A DNA stretch of 64,000 nucleotides from the NCBI GenBank assembly GCA_019614645.1, contig JABWDB010000015.1:6209501-6273500 (forward strand). The letters are read 5' to 3'. Shown here piece by piece: positions 63,786 through 64,000 of the stretch. The translations under genes and the position numbers were made by a program. Numbering within the stretch: the first letter of the stretch is position 1; every line of letters begins with the position of its first letter. The DNA is from Stratiolaelaps scimitus. Its lineage: Eukaryota > Arthropoda > Arachnida > Mesostigmata > Laelapidae. A model generated the notes under the pieces. It did not search any database. It saw only the letters and a list, made by a program, of their open reading frames with translations, and was not told where the DNA came from.

Positions 63786-64000
63786 GACCATTACGGGGAT
63801 ATCATCGCGTTGGGTATCGTGCAGATATTTCGACCTTTCTGCAAACTCTTTTGGCTTCCCGAGAATTCGCGCCATCTACAAATCGAGGTGAATGGTCTCG
63901 GATTTTGCTGAGACGTTCCAATGCCTCGCTGATAGAAAATTCTTACAAACATTGTCCAGCGCAAAGAATAAAGGAACTAGGAAATCAAAGTCCTTCCTTC

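Larger units (their letters stand above)
54908..64000. other. Region without a recognised gene
   Basis: Open frames are short and match nothing I know. Sequence is AT-rich to about 58.8 kb, then more mixed. GC-rich patches occur at 61.0-61.75 and 62.28-62.93 kb. In the latter both strands have open frames of about 150 codons, so it could hold an exon or promoter of a neighbour outside the window. AT microsatellites lie at about 60570-60618 and 60640-60666. Confidence 0.4.

Overview
This is eukaryotic nuclear DNA. It has long introns with GT/AG boundaries, dense microsatellites (AT, GA, AC, CAA and TAA tracts) and a dead LINE-type reverse transcriptase. The main gene encodes an ADAR with a canonical N-terminal Z-alpha domain. 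Insects are known to have lost the Z-alpha class, so an arthropod outside the insects is my best guess, perhaps a parasitiform mite or another chelicerate. That assignment is inference and not firm.

Positions 1 to about 29 kb on the plus strand hold one gene, an ADAR1-type RNA adenosine deaminase. A repeat-rich leader (1-2947) runs into a nine-codon first coding exon. A 20 kb intron follows, then three short exons and one 2.27 kb terminal exon. The proposed join (2948-2974, 22989-23289, 24639-24955, 25523-25970, 26653-28919) keeps phase at every junction and gives 1,119 residues. The order is: glycine-rich linker, Z-alpha, collagen-like Pro-Gly segment, Gln-rich helix, a long Ala/Gln/His/Gly disordered region, one double-stranded-RNA-binding domain, and an adenosine deaminase domain with all zinc ligands and the catalytic glutamate.

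From 28,920 to about 45 kb there is no convincing coding sequence. The plus strand keeps a one-sided CAA/AAC/TAA bias, which fits a very long 3' untranslated region of the ADAR gene. It contains GC-rich islands, a strong GC hairpin (30481-30569) and a long imperfect inverted repeat (33168-33567). If transcribed, that inverted repeat would form the kind of duplex ADAR edits.

The 45-52 kb stretch is AT-rich intergenic DNA. It holds a duplicated small stem-loop and a 32-base insertion bounded by a perfect 14-base target-site duplication. A near-identical copy of the insertion lies in the ADAR intron just after the Z-alpha exon. At 52.1-53.1 kb on the minus strand is a frameshifted reverse-transcriptase remnant. 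Thirty bases away, on the same strand, is an intronless BTB-BACK gene (53120-54907) whose C-terminal region is only vaguely kelch-like. From 54.9 to 64 kb I recognise no gene; there are a hairpin and a possible tRNA-derived SINE.
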